In this document: positions 44,782 through 53,651 of the stretch, one piece after another
How the letters are laid out: every line of letters starts with the position of its first letter
How positions within the stretch are numbered: the first letter of the stretch is position 1
Assembly: GCA_031285405.1 (NCBI GenBank)
Contig: JAITWH010000029.1
Span: 1-64,000, forward strand
DNA from: Alistipes sp.
Lineage (GTDB): Bacteria; Bacteroidota; Bacteroidia; Bacteroidales; Rikenellaceae
DNA length: 64,000 nucleotides
Reading direction: 5' to 3'
The notes under the pieces: generated by a model
The model's input: the letters and a program-made list of their open reading frames with translations, nothing else
The model's database searches: none
What the model was told of the DNA's origin: nothing
Made by a program: the position numbers and the translations under genes

Positions 44782-46554
44782 TTACTGCGAAATCTCCACC
44801 AACTGCTCCCGATAGGAGGCCAGAATCCGCGACTTGGAGAGGAACCCCAGATAGCGCCCCGCCTTGTCGACCACGGGAAGGGTCCAGGTGCCGGTCTCGT
44901 CGAAACGCGACAACACGCTGGCCACCTGCTCGTTGGGAAGTATGCGGTCGGGCGGCTGAATCATGTAGGCGGTGACGGGCGTCGAGTACTTCTCGGGGCG
45001 AAACATGTCGACCCGCATGTCGTCTAACTGCACGATGCCCACGAGCACCCCGCCGGAGTCGACCACCGGAAAGACGTTGCGCCGCGCGCGCGATATCACC
45101 TTAACGGCATCGCCCAAAGTGTCGCCCACGCCGATGGGCAGAAAATCTGTCTCCATCAGCTTGTCCAAATGCAGAAACACCATCACCGAGGCATCCTTGT
45201 CGTGCGACAGCAGCTCACCGCGCTGCCTCAACTGCTTGGTATAGATAGAGTCGGGGTCGAGCCAATAGTCGATCATGAAAGATATGGCGGTGGTGATCAT
45301 CAGCGGAATGAAGAGCCCGTAGCCGTTCGACAGCTCGGCGATCAGAAATATCGAGGTCAGCGGCGCCTTCATCACCCCCGCCATCACGCCTGCCATCCCC
45401 ACAAGGGTGAACGACACCAGCGGCAGCTCCATCCCGAACATATAGTTGCACACAAAAGCGGTCGCCCCACCGGTGAACGCCCCCACAAAGAGCGACGGCG
45501 CAAAGGTTCCCCCCACCCCGCCGGCGGCGTTTGTAGTTGCGGTGGCGACGACCTTCAGAAACAACGCGGCCAACAGAAACGCAATTACCACCCACGGAAT
45601 GGCCCTGTATTTATAGAACAGCGAGTTCTCGAACAGCGTGTCCATCCGCCCGTGCATCAACTCGCCCAGCGCCTCGTAGCCCTCGCCGTACAGTGGCGGA
45701 AACAGAAACAGCAGCACCCCTAAGACCGCCCCGCCCACCAACCACTTTTGCCACACGTGGTCGAACCGCCCGAAGAACCTCGCCACCGCCGAGTTGACCG
45801 AAGCAAAGTAGTAGGCCACCAATCCGCACGCGACCCCCAACAGGGCGTACATCGGAATGTTGCGAATCACAAACAGCTCGGGCACATTCACCGCGATGAT
45901 GGGATCGAACCCCCGCAGCGCAAACGCCAACGTCGTGCCGCCGATGGTGGCCAGCAGCAGCGGGATGATCGAGGCGGCGGTCATCTCCAGCATCAGAATC
46001 TCCAACACGAACACCAACCCCGCGATCGGGGCTTTGAAGATCGCCGCCACGGCCGCCCCCGCCCCGCAACACAGCAGCAGCGTCGACTGTTTGTAGTTGA
46101 GCCTCAGCGCCCGCCCCACGTTCGACCCTATCGCCGCGCCGGTCAGCACGATGGGCGCCTCGGGCCCGACCGACCCGCCGAAACCGATCGTCGTCGCTCC
46201 CCCGACGACCGACGTCCACATGTTGTGGGACTTGATGCGCGAGCTCTTTTTCGACATCGCGTAGAGCACCCGCGTCACCCCCTCCGAGATGTTGTCCTTG
46301 ACGACATACTTCACAAACAGCGTCACTAAGATCACCCCCACCACGGGGTAGATAAGATAGAGGTAGCTCTCGCTCTCGACATTGAACCAGCTTGTGAGCG
46401 CCTCGCGAATCGTGTGCAGCAGCAGCTCGAAGATCCACGTCACCACCCCCGCCAACAGCCCCACCACGACCGCCAGCACCATCATCATCTGACGATCGTT
46501 CAGCGTGCGCACCGTGCGCAGAAACCTGCGGTATAGTCTATCTGCGAAGCTCAT
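44782..46554 (-). CDS. ClC-type chloride channel/transporter with CBS pair
   Basis: This is a ClC family membrane protein of 590 aa. About 10-12 TM segments (residues 20-430) are followed by two CBS domains (about 455-590; PVVDSGGVLVGIVQLDDM and LPVVDKAGRYLGFLSKSR). The selectivity region reads GFGGSVGPEAPIV. The position of the gating glutamate in GREGP of ClC-ec1 (Glu148) is Val here, so proton-coupled exchange is unlikely and channel-like behaviour is inferred. Other signatures are AAIFKAPIAGLVFVLEI and GGVGGTFAPSLFVGA. The first codons (AGCTTCGCAGATAGA) are repeated just upstream. Confidence 0.94.
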   Translation of the reverse strand: MSFADRLYRRFLRTVRTLNDRQMMMVLAVVVGLLAGVVTWIFELLLHTIREALTSWFNVESESYLYLIYPVVGVILVTLFVKYVVKDNISEGVTRVLYAMSKKSSRIKSHNMWTSVVGGATTIGFGGSVGPEAPIVLTGAAIGSNVGRALRLNYKQSTLLLCCGAGAAVAAIFKAPIAGLVFVLEILMLEMTAASIIPLLLATIGGTTLAFALRGFDPIIAVNVPELFVIRNIPMYALLGVACGLVAYYFASVNSAVARFFGRFDHVWQKWLVGGAVLGVLLFLFPPLYGEGYEALGELMHGRMDTLFENSLFYKYRAIPWVVIAFLLAALFLKVVATATTNAAGGVGGTFAPSLFVGAFTGGATAFVCNYMFGMELPLVSFTLVGMAGVMAGVMKAPLTSIFLIAELSNGYGLFIPLMITTAISFMIDYWLDPDSIYTKQLRQRGELLSHDKDASVMVFLHLDKLMETDFLPIGVGDTLGDAVKVISRARRNVFPVVDSGGVLVGIVQLDDMRVDMFRPEKYSTPVTAYMIQPPDRILPNEQVASVLSRFDETGTWTLPVVDKAGRYLGFLSKSRILASYREQLVEISQ

Positions 46555-46607
46555 TTTACTCTATCTGCGAAATCTGCGAAGCTCGTTTTCGTGGAGCGGC
46601 CAAAACT

Positions 46608-47597
46608 TTAAAATCTCCGAATACCCATGATCTCGCGAACGTCGGCCAGCGTCCGGGCCGAACTTTCACGCGCCTTCTCGGCCCCCTCGGCAGTCACCCT
46701 CCGCAGATAGGCATCGTCCGCACGAATCGCCTCGATGCGCTCACGAATCGGCGTCACCACAGCTATGATATCCTCGGCCAACTGCTTCTTCAGGTCGCCG
46801 TAGCGTATCTCGCAAGCGTTGTAAGCATCCGTAAAGCGCCCCACCACCTCGGGAGCCGAGACCAGCCGCAGCAGCGTAAACAGATTCGCCACCGGCTCCG
46901 ACATAGGCTCGCCCGCCACCGTCGGCCCACTGTCCGAAACCGCCCGCATAACCTTCTTGCGAATATCGGCGTCCGAGTCCGAAAGATACAACCCGTTGCC
47001 CTCACTCTTGCCCATCTTGCCGCTGCCGTCCAGACCCGGCACCTTCACCAGCGCCGTGCCGAAGTTGTAGGCGGTGGGCTCGGCAAAGTACTCCACCCCG
47101 TAGAACGAGTTGAAGCGACGGGCATACACACGAGTCAGCTCCAGATGCTGCTCCTGATCCTTACCCACAGGCACCTTGTCGGCGCGATGTTGCAGAATGT
47201 CGGCCGCCATCAACACGGGATAGGTCAGCAGACCGGCGTTCACGTTGTCGGCATGTTTGCGAATTTTGTCCTTGAACGACGCGGTGCGCTCCAACTCGCC
47301 CACTGGCGCGTGCATGCTCAGCAGCATCGACAGCTCGGCCACCTGCGGCACGTCGCTCTGCACATAGATTGTGGCCACCTCGGGATCCAAGCCCGCGGCC
47401 AGATACTCCGACAGCACGTTGCGCACATTGTCGTGCAGCATCCGCGGGTCGGGATGGGTGGTGAGCGAGTGGTAGTCGGCGATGAAGAAGAAGCATCTCG
47501 CCTCGTGTTGCATCCTCACAAAATTCTTCAGGGCCCCGAAGTAGTTGCCCAAATGTAACCTGCCGGTAGAGCGTATGCCGCTGAGTACTGTTTCCAT
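46608..47597 (-). CDS. trpS: Tryptophanyl-tRNA synthetase
   Basis: This is a class I synthetase charging tRNA-Trp, 329 aa. The HIGH-like motif is in STGRLHLGNYFG (about residues 10-21), the KMSKS loop is GSGKMGKSEGN, and ADILQHRADKVPVGKDQEQH lies between. I start at METVLSGIRS (47597). The start codon and -7 box lie inside a 45-bp perfect palindrome. Confidence 0.96.
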   Translation of the reverse strand: METVLSGIRSTGRLHLGNYFGALKNFVRMQHEARCFFFIADYHSLTTHPDPRMLHDNVRNVLSEYLAAGLDPEVATIYVQSDVPQVAELSMLLSMHAPVGELERTASFKDKIRKHADNVNAGLLTYPVLMAADILQHRADKVPVGKDQEQHLELTRVYARRFNSFYGVEYFAEPTAYNFGTALVKVPGLDGSGKMGKSEGNGLYLSDSDADIRKKVMRAVSDSGPTVAGEPMSEPVANLFTLLRLVSAPEVVGRFTDAYNACEIRYGDLKKQLAEDIIAVVTPIRERIEAIRADDAYLRRVTAEGAEKARESSARTLADVREIMGIRRF

Positions 47598-47635
47598 AAT
47601 ATCTTTGCAATCAAATTGCAAAGATATTATGGAAA
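47591..47635. repeat. 45-bp palindrome over trpS start and promoter
   Basis: Two 21-bp arms (47591-47611 and 47615-47635) pair perfectly around a 3-nt CAA loop. The right arm holds the trpS -7 box (TATCTTTG on the minus strand, 47626-47619), and TTG at 47649-47647 serves as -33. The left arm holds the ATG. A mirrored TATCTTTG faces the plus strand. Confidence 0.93.
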
Positions 47636-47770
47636 GTTGAAAGCGGCAACGGCCGCAGCGATTTTATTATGTGTGGTGGTCTAATCCGCCGCCGTCATTG
47701 CGAGCAAAGCGAAGCAATCCAGAGTATCGCGTAGCCCCATTTTCAATTTTCAACTTTCAATTTTCAATTT
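47636..47770. repeat. Intergenic repeat mosaic
   Basis: GCGGCAACGGCCGCAGCGAT-TTT, GTCATTGCGAGCAAAGCGAAG-CAATCCAGAG and TTTTCAATTTTCAACTTTC words are joined. The first supplies the -33 element of trpS. Confidence 0.8.
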
Positions 47771-47787
47771 TAAACTATCTTTGTGAC

Positions 47788-49635
47788 ATGAATACATATT
47801 GGAAACTATTACGCTTCGGCCGTCCAATGGGAAGGTACGCCGTCCCGTACTTCTTCTACACGCTGCTCTACGCCGTGTTCAACGTGATGAACTTCGTGTT
47901 GGTGATTCCGATCCTCGGGGCACTGTTCGACCCCTCGTCGGAGGTTGTGGCGGTCACCTCGCCGCCGGCGTTCGCCCTCAACGAGCAGTTCATGCGCGAC
48001 ATGCTGGGGTGGATAGTCTACGTGTCGTTCGGCCCCGACCACACCGTGATGAACGCGCTCACGGTCATCGCGGTATTCCTCGTGACGAGCGCGCTGCTGA
48101 GCAACCTGTTTCGCTACGCGGGTCAGTACACCGTCGAGAATCTGCGGATCAACTCGCTGCGCACGATGCGCGACAGCATGTACGACAAACTGATGTCGCT
48201 CAACGTGGGCTACTTCTCGAACGAACGCAAGGGCGACATAATTTCGAAATTCTCGGCCGACGCCCAGGTGGTGCAGTCGACCATATCGAGCACGCTGCAC
48301 GTGTTGTTCCGCGAACCTTTTTTGGTGGCCTCCTATCTGGTCGCCATGATCGCCATCTCGTGGAAGCTGACTCTGTTCGCCGCCCTGTTTCTGCCCCTGG
48401 TGGCGTTGGTGATCGGCAGCATCGTCAAGCGCCTGCGCCAACCGGCCAAGGCGGCGCAGGACGAGTTGGGTCAGATGGTGAGTCAGTTGGACGAGTCGCT
48501 GGGCGGCATCAAGATCATCAAGAGCTACAACGCCGAGAGCTACTCGACGGCCAAGTACCGCGGCATGAACGAGGTGTTTTCGCGCATCTCGCGCGGCATG
48601 GCTCGGCGGCAACAGATGGCCTCGCCCATCAGCGAGTTTCTGGGCATCACGGCGGTGGCGGTGATGATCGTCTTCGGCGCCGCGCTCGTCTTCGGCGGCG
48701 AGTTGGGGGGGGCGCAGTTCATAGTCTACGTCGGGATATTTTCGCAAATCACTCGGCCGGTGCGCGCCTTCGCCGATGCCTTCGGAGTTATCAATCAAGG
48801 CATTGCGGCGGGGGAGAGGATCTTCTCGCTGCTCGACACCCGCGCCGAGGTGACCGACCGGCCCGACGCGGTGCGACTGGAGGAGTTCCGCGAGGGGATC
48901 GAGTTTCACGACGTCTGGTTCCGATACGAAGACAGGCAGATCATCCGCGGCGTAAGTTTCCGCATCGCCAAGGGCGAGGCGGTGGCGTTGGTGGGTCCGT
49001 CGGGCAGCGGCAAGTCGACCCTGAGCGACCTCGTGCCGCGATTCTACGACCCCGAGCGGGGACGGGTGCTGATCGACGGGCGCGACGTGAGGGACTACAC
49101 CACCGAGAGCATCCGCGACCATCTGGGCATGGTGGCGCAGGAGACGGTGCTCTTCAACGACACCATCGAGGGCAACATCAGATTGGGTGTGCCGAATGCG
49201 ACACATGACGAGGTGGTGCGCGCCGCCACAGTTGCCGGAGCGCACGATTTTATCATGGAAACAGAGGCGGGGTATGACACAAATATCGGCGACCGAGGCA
49301 TGAAACTATCTGGTGGTCAGCGACAAAGGATATCAATTGCGCGGGCGGTTTTGAAGAATCCCGACATACTGATCCTTGACGAGGCAACTTCGGCGCTCGA
49401 TTCGGAGAGCGAAAAGTTGGTTCAGGGGGCTTTGGACAATCTGTTGAAGGGGCGCACTTCGATCGTTATTGCTCACAGGCTCAGCACTATACAGAATGTC
49501 GATCGCATTGTTGTCGTCGACTCGGGGGTCATTGTCGAGCAGGGGTCTCATAGTGAGCTTATGCGGCTGGGGGGGCTTTATTCGCGGCTTGTCGAGATGC
49601 AGAACGTTGGCGCCGGTGGCGCCAACAAATCATGA
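47788..49635 (+). CDS. MsbA-like ABC exporter (fused TMD-NBD)
   Basis: This is a homodimer-type exporter half of 615 aa, probably for lipids or drugs. Six TM helices (about residues 20-320) precede the ATPase with Walker A VGPSGSGKST, Q-loop MVAQETVLFN, signature LSGGQRQRISIARAV, Walker B ILILDEATSALD and H-loop IAHRLST. A G8 run at 48715-48722 lies in GELGGAQF. I start at MNTYWKLLRF, where a TATCTTTG box ends 5 nt upstream without a clear -33. Confidence 0.94.
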   Translation: MNTYWKLLRFGRPMGRYAVPYFFYTLLYAVFNVMNFVLVIPILGALFDPSSEVVAVTSPPAFALNEQFMRDMLGWIVYVSFGPDHTVMNALTVIAVFLVTSALLSNLFRYAGQYTVENLRINSLRTMRDSMYDKLMSLNVGYFSNERKGDIISKFSADAQVVQSTISSTLHVLFREPFLVASYLVAMIAISWKLTLFAALFLPLVALVIGSIVKRLRQPAKAAQDELGQMVSQLDESLGGIKIIKSYNAESYSTAKYRGMNEVFSRISRGMARRQQMASPISEFLGITAVAVMIVFGAALVFGGELGGAQFIVYVGIFSQITRPVRAFADAFGVINQGIAAGERIFSLLDTRAEVTDRPDAVRLEEFREGIEFHDVWFRYEDRQIIRGVSFRIAKGEAVALVGPSGSGKSTLSDLVPRFYDPERGRVLIDGRDVRDYTTESIRDHLGMVAQETVLFNDTIEGNIRLGVPNATHDEVVRAATVAGAHDFIMETEAGYDTNIGDRGMKLSGGQRQRISIARAVLKNPDILILDEATSALDSESEKLVQGALDNLLKGRTSIVIAHRLSTIQNVDRIVVVDSGVIVEQGSHSELMRLGGLYSRLVEMQNVGAGGANKS

Positions 49636-49705
49636 ATCATTAATCATTAATCATGAATTGGCTACGCGGCGGCGGCCGTTGCCGCGATTTTTAGCTACGC
49701 AATAT
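49636..49705. repeat. Short intergenic repeats
   Basis: AATCATTAATCATGAATTGG words and GCGGCGGCCGTTGCCGCGAT-TTTTAGCTACGC are present; no gene. Confidence 0.7.
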
Positions 49706-49830
49706 TAAAAAAGCGTTACGGATGTAACGCTTTTTTTTAGGCGAGTGTTACCGATGTAACGGTTTTTTTTGGCCTTGTGTTACCAATGTAACACTTTTTT
49801 TTGGTCGAGTGTTACATTTGCGACACTTCC
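49706..49830. repeat. GTTAC-N4-GTAAC array C (4 units)
   Basis: There are four units of about 32 bp, in the opposite orientation to arrays A and B: GCGTTACGGATGTAACGC-T8 first and GTGTTACATTTGCGACAC last. It lies between the convergent ABC exporter and tatC genes. Confidence 0.88.
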
Positions 49831-49936
49831 TTATAATTGAAAATTGAAAGTTGAAAATTGAAAATGAGCTACGCGGAATTCTGGATTGCTTCGTCGCCTT
49901 TGGCTCCTCGCAATGACGTGGCGCGTTAGCCCATTT
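49831..49936. repeat. Intergenic repeat mosaic at tatC 3' end
   Basis: AT-rich TTGAAAATTGAAAG words, a CTGGATTGCTTCGTCGCCTT-TGGCTCCTCGCAATGAC module and CATTTTCAATTTTCAATTG are joined. The tatC stop codon lies at the edge of the last word. Confidence 0.8.
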
Positions 49937-50881
49937 TCAATTTTCAATTGTCGGCGTTGCTCCTATGTCGGTTCGGACTACGGCCTCTTCGCCTCCGCCA
50001 TTTTCGGGCTCCTCGGGGTGGTATCTCTTTTGGGTGCGGGCAGAGAGGAAGATGCTGAATTCGTAGAGCCCGTAGAGCGGCATCATCACGAGGATCATGC
50101 TGAAGATGTCGGGCGGGGTGATGACAGCGGCCATCACCGCCAACAGCACCAGCGCGTGGCGGCGGTACTTGCGCAGGAACGCCGGCGAGACGATGCCGAT
50201 GCGGGTGAGGAAGTAGATCAGCAGCGGCAGCTGAAAAATCAGACCCGTGCCCAACGGAATGCCTATCACCTGCGAGAAGTAGCTCGAAATGTCGATCGTG
50301 TTGGTGACCTGTTCGCTGACCGAGTAGTTCAAAAAGAAGTGCAGCGACAGCGGCGTGATGACGAAGTAGCCGAATAGCGCGCCGGTGAAGAAACACAACG
50401 ACACCCACAGTACGAACAGCCTCGTGCCGCGCCTCTCACCCGGCATGAGCGCCGGTTTGATGAACTGCCAGATCTCCCACAACAGATAGGGTATCCCCAG
50501 CGCGAAGCCCGTGGCCATCGCCACCTTGATGTGCAGGTTGAACTGACCCGTGAGCTTGAGGTTGATGATCTCGGCCACCTTCTTGCTGTTGATGCACAGC
50601 ACGGTGGGGTCCATCGACCACTCCGTTCCGAACACTCCGCCCAGCCAACCCATCATGTCGTTGAGGGCGTAGCCCATGTTGCACAACCAACGGTTGGTGG
50701 GGAAGTCGGGGGTCTGCGGCGCGAACAGCAGGGTGTCGATGATGAACCCTTTGAAGATGAACGCCGCTATGGAGATGACGAACAGAGCCCCGATGGCCCG
50801 CATCAGGTGTGGACGCAGGTCTTCGAGGTGCTCAAAAAAAGTCATCTCGACATCGGATGACCCTTTGTTTTCGTTAGCCAT
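49937..50881 (-). CDS. tatC: Sec-independent translocase TatC
   Basis: TatC is the signal-binding core of the twin-arginine translocase, 314 aa with six TM helices. It starts with a cytoplasmic FFEHLEDLRPHLMRAIG, the classic EHLxELR-type motif. ATGFALGIPYLLWEIWQFIKPAL and VITPPDIFSMILVMMPLYGLYEFSI are conserved. A longer periplasmic loop after TM1 (about residues 50-115) is usual in Bacteroidetes. The last codons (PTIEN, stop) come from the AT-rich repeat. Confidence 0.95.
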   Translation of the reverse strand: MANENKGSSDVEMTFFEHLEDLRPHLMRAIGALFVISIAAFIFKGFIIDTLLFAPQTPDFPTNRWLCNMGYALNDMMGWLGGVFGTEWSMDPTVLCINSKKVAEIINLKLTGQFNLHIKVAMATGFALGIPYLLWEIWQFIKPALMPGERRGTRLFVLWVSLCFFTGALFGYFVITPLSLHFFLNYSVSEQVTNTIDISSYFSQVIGIPLGTGLIFQLPLLIYFLTRIGIVSPAFLRKYRRHALVLLAVMAAVITPPDIFSMILVMMPLYGLYEFSIFLSARTQKRYHPEEPENGGGEEAVVRTDIGATPTIEN

Positions 50882-50899
50882 TGAGGAGCCGAAGAGGGA

Positions 50900-51106
50900 T
50901 TATTCGTCGGCCTTCTTGCTGCTCTCGGGCTTGGTGTCCTCGATCGAGTAGTCTTTGTTGATGGCGTCCTTGAACTCCTTGACGCCGCGGCCGGCTCCCT
51001 TCATCAGCTCGGGAATGCGCTTGGCGCCGAACAACAGAATCACCAGCAATACCACCAGCACGATCTGCCAGGGACCTATCATCCCCATCGTTACGAACAT
51101 TGACAT
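50900..51106 (-). CDS. tatA: Twin-arginine translocase subunit TatA/E
   Basis: This is a 68-aa Tat pore subunit with one TM helix (WQIVLVVLLVILLFGAKRIPEL), the FGAKRIPE hinge and an amphipathic helix KGAGRGVKEFKDAI. It lies 18 bp before tatC. With tatC it forms a minimal Tat system, which fits the Tat-type signal peptides at 55091-57427. Confidence 0.95.
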   Translation of the reverse strand: MSMFVTMGMIGPWQIVLVVLLVILLFGAKRIPELMKGAGRGVKEFKDAINKDYSIEDTKPESSKKADE

Positions 51107-51156
51107 AGTATTTATAGTTTAAAGGTTTTTTACTTCTTTGGTTTTTATGCGAACCA

Positions 51157-51188
51157 CAAAGATAATACATTTCGGGTCGAAATGCAAA
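51157..51188 (-). promoter_or_regulatory. tatAC promoter
   Basis: On the minus strand TTTG (51188-51185), 20 nt, TATCTTTG (51164-51157). The leader is about 45 nt. Confidence 0.82.
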
Positions 51189-51209
51189 TTTATTTTTTGG
51201 GGGAGTTTT

Positions 51210-51443
51210 ACGTTACTTTTTTTGATGAGCAAAAAAAGTAACCAAAAAAACTCACCCCGAGGCGCGGAGATGCTATAAGGTAGATCCCTCGTCGCCCTTT
51301 GGGCTCTGTCGGGATGACATTTTATAGTGCGTAGCTAAAATCGCTGCCGGCGTTCCGGCCTGGATTGCTTCGTCGCCTTTGGCTTCTCGCAATGACGAGC
51401 GCTGCGTTAGCTCATTTTCAATTTTCAACTTTCAATTTTCAAT
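51210..51443. repeat. Composite intergenic repeat block
   Basis: In order: a GTTACTTTTTTT / AAAAAAAGTAAC hairpin, CTCACCCCGAGGCG, the GTAGATCCCTCGTCGCCCTT module, GCGTAGCTAAAATCGCTGCC-GGCGTTCCGGC, CTGGATTGCTTCGTCGCCTT, GCGTTAGC, and the AT-rich CAATTTTCAACTTTCAA words. Nearly every repeat family of the window occurs here once. No gene is seen. Confidence 0.85.
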
Positions 51444-51480
51444 TGTTAGTCTAAAAGCCGCTGCGGCTTTTAGACTAACA
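51444..51480. terminator. Palindromic terminator overlapping ilvA 3' end
   Basis: Two 18-bp arms, TGTTAGTCTAAAAGCCGC and its complement, meet around a single T. The ilvA stop codon (51470-51472) and last codons lie within the stem. Confidence 0.85.
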
Positions 51481-52738
51481 GGTCGAAGAGGTCGGGGTCG
51501 TCGTTGAGGTGGCTGTATGTTATTCCGGCAAGCTCCATTCGGCGCACGAGGCCCTCGAAATCTTCGCGCGCGGCGACCTCGATTCCTACTATCGCCGGGC
51601 CCTGCTCGCGGTGGGTTCGCTTGGAGTAGGCGAAGTGGGTGATGTCGTCGGTGGGGCCGAGCACGTCCCGGGCGAAGTCGCGCAGGGCGCCCGAGCGTTG
51701 GGGGAAGCGTACGACGAAGTAGTGCTTGAGCCCCTCGTAGAGCAGCGAGCGTTCGCGAATCTCCTCGGTACGGGTGATGTCGTTGTTGTTGCCGCTCACT
51801 ATGCACACAACGTTTTTGCCCTTTAGTCGGTCGGCGTAGCTGTCGAGCGCGGCTATCGAGAGGGCTCCGGCGGGTTCGGCGACTATGGCGTTGAGGTTGT
51901 AGAGTTCGAGGATGGTGGTGCAGATTTTACCCTCGGGCACGGTGACGATGTCGTCCAACACCTCGGCGCAGATCGCGTGGGTGAGCGTTCCGGCTTTGCG
52001 CACAGCGGCGCCGTCGACGAATTTGTCCATCGTGTCGAGCTCGACAGGTGCGCCGCGCTCGATGGCCGCCTTCATGCTGGCAGCTCCGGCGGGTTCGACA
52101 CCGATGATCTTAGTCTCGGGGCTCATCGCCTTGAGGTAGGAGCCGAGACCCGCAGCGAGGCCGCCGCCGCCGATCGGCACAAACACGTAGTCGACCGGAG
52201 CGGGGGACTGTGCCAAAATCTCAAGCCCCACAGTGCCCTGACCCTCGATGACGCGCGGGTCGTCGAAGGCGTGGATGAACATGCCGCCCGTGCGTCGCGA
52301 AAACTCGCTCGCCGCCGCGGCGGCCTCGTCGAAGGTGTCGCCCACAAGCACAGGGTCGATGTAGTCGCGGCCGAAGAACTTGACCTGGCCCTGCTTCTGC
52401 TTCGGCGTGGTGGCCGGCATGTAGATCGTGCCGCGGATGCCGAGGCGTGCGCATGACCACGCGACTCCCTGAGCGTGGTTGCCGGCGCTGGCGCACACAA
52501 CCCCCTTGGCGAGTTCGTCGGGCGAGAGGCTGCGCATCTTGTTGTAGGCGCCGCGGATCTTGTATGACCGCACCGTTTGCAGGTCTTCGCGCTTGAGTAG
52601 CACAGTGGCTCCGTAGCGCTCCGACAGGTTGAGCGTGGGGAGCAGGGGGGTGTCGGTGAATATCTCGTTCAGGACCTCTTTGGCTCGGACTATATCCTTG
52701 GGTTGGGGTCTCCAGGGGGTTTTTTCGGGGGTTTGCAT
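51470..52738 (-). CDS. ilvA: Threonine ammonia-lyase (deaminase)
   Basis: This converts threonine to 2-oxobutanoate, the entry to isoleucine synthesis. The 422-aa PLP enzyme has the lysine in VRSYKIRGAYNKM (about residue 58), SAGNHAQGVAW, the phosphate-binding GGGGLAAG and a C-terminal ACT-like regulatory domain (about 335-422, from HYFVVRFPQRSGALRDF). The regulatory domain suggests feedback control by isoleucine. A TACCTTTA-like box is near 52785. Confidence 0.95.
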   Translation of the reverse strand: MQTPEKTPWRPQPKDIVRAKEVLNEIFTDTPLLPTLNLSERYGATVLLKREDLQTVRSYKIRGAYNKMRSLSPDELAKGVVCASAGNHAQGVAWSCARLGIRGTIYMPATTPKQKQGQVKFFGRDYIDPVLVGDTFDEAAAAASEFSRRTGGMFIHAFDDPRVIEGQGTVGLEILAQSPAPVDYVFVPIGGGGLAAGLGSYLKAMSPETKIIGVEPAGAASMKAAIERGAPVELDTMDKFVDGAAVRKAGTLTHAICAEVLDDIVTVPEGKICTTILELYNLNAIVAEPAGALSIAALDSYADRLKGKNVVCIVSGNNNDITRTEEIRERSLLYEGLKHYFVVRFPQRSGALRDFARDVLGPTDDITHFAYSKRTHREQGPAIVGIEVAAREDFEGLVRRMELAGITYSHLNDDPDLFDLLV

Positions 52739-52900
52739 TTTGTCGGGGTTTTGGAATTTGGCTTAAATTTAATTGCATAAAGGTAGTAAATTATTTTAGT
52801 AATCACATAACAAAAAACCGCCCCCGGAAGTTAAACGCCGTTCGGGAACAGTTCGATTTGCAATACATTATAGATTACAATTTCGGCAATTAAGGTTTAG
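52739..52900. other. Intergenic, nothing recognised
   Basis: AT-rich spacer between ilvA and the CPBP gene. Apart from a weak -7-like box near 52785, I see no gene or repeat. Confidence 0.5.
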
Positions 52901-53536
52901 TCATCGGAGAAATTGCATGCCAATAAGTCCTATTCCATTGATGATCGAATGCAGTATGATAGTGTTGGTAAGGCTTCTGTGCTCGACATATACATAGCCG
53001 AAATAATATCCGAGACCGATTGCGCCGACAATTTGAGCCGGATTCAAGGAAGACCCTGCGTGCACAAGCCCGAAAACTATCGCAGAGATCAGTATTGCGT
53101 TCTTTTCGCCGATTTTGGTCAGCATTGACTTTAGGAATATACCTCTAAATATCCACTCTTCGATAATCGGGCCTAAGATAACTGCACCAACAAACGATAT
53201 AACGCTAATACGTGACGACGTGGCTTCCCCCGTAACGAAGCGGCCATAAGCTAATACCGCGAGAGTGAATATCGTTCCGAGGCATATGCCCCAAAGTATC
53301 TCCCGCAGAGTGACGTTTATGTAGAGTTCGCTCTTTTTTAGCCATTGATTGCCGCTTTTTTTTGCGGCAAAGTAATATAGTGTTGTCATCGCCAAACACA
53401 ACACGATCATCATGGCAAGTTGCAGTGTCGAGGTGTCGATAATTTCGTTCAGCTCCATGATCGGGCTTGTTATCAACATACTCGCAATTATGAGTAGCAT
53501 AAAACGCCAAATGTTGCTTGGGTAAAATATCTTCAT
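52901..53536 (-). CDS. CPBP family intramembrane metalloprotease
   Basis: This is a membrane protein of 211 aa with about six TM helices. The CPBP/Abi motifs are GPIIEEWIFRGIFL (EExxxR, about residue 123-136), FGLVHAGSSLNPAQ and LHSIINGIGL. The family includes CAAX-type proteases and bacteriocin self-immunity proteins. The base composition is lower in GC than most neighbours, which may indicate transfer. No bacteriocin-like peptide is visible beside it. Confidence 0.9.
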   Translation of the reverse strand: MKIFYPSNIWRFMLLIIASMLITSPIMELNEIIDTSTLQLAMMIVLCLAMTTLYYFAAKKSGNQWLKKSELYINVTLREILWGICLGTIFTLAVLAYGRFVTGEATSSRISVISFVGAVILGPIIEEWIFRGIFLKSMLTKIGEKNAILISAIVFGLVHAGSSLNPAQIVGAIGLGYYFGYVYVEHRSLTNTIILHSIINGIGLIGMQFLR

Positions 53537-53651
53537 ATACTTTAACTTACAATCGGGTAGAAAATATAGTTTTGTTCCGGCGGCAGTTTTGGCATCGTTT
53601 TTGGATTTGGTTGGGGAAAGACCAACAACTAAAACTAAAAACGATACTGCA

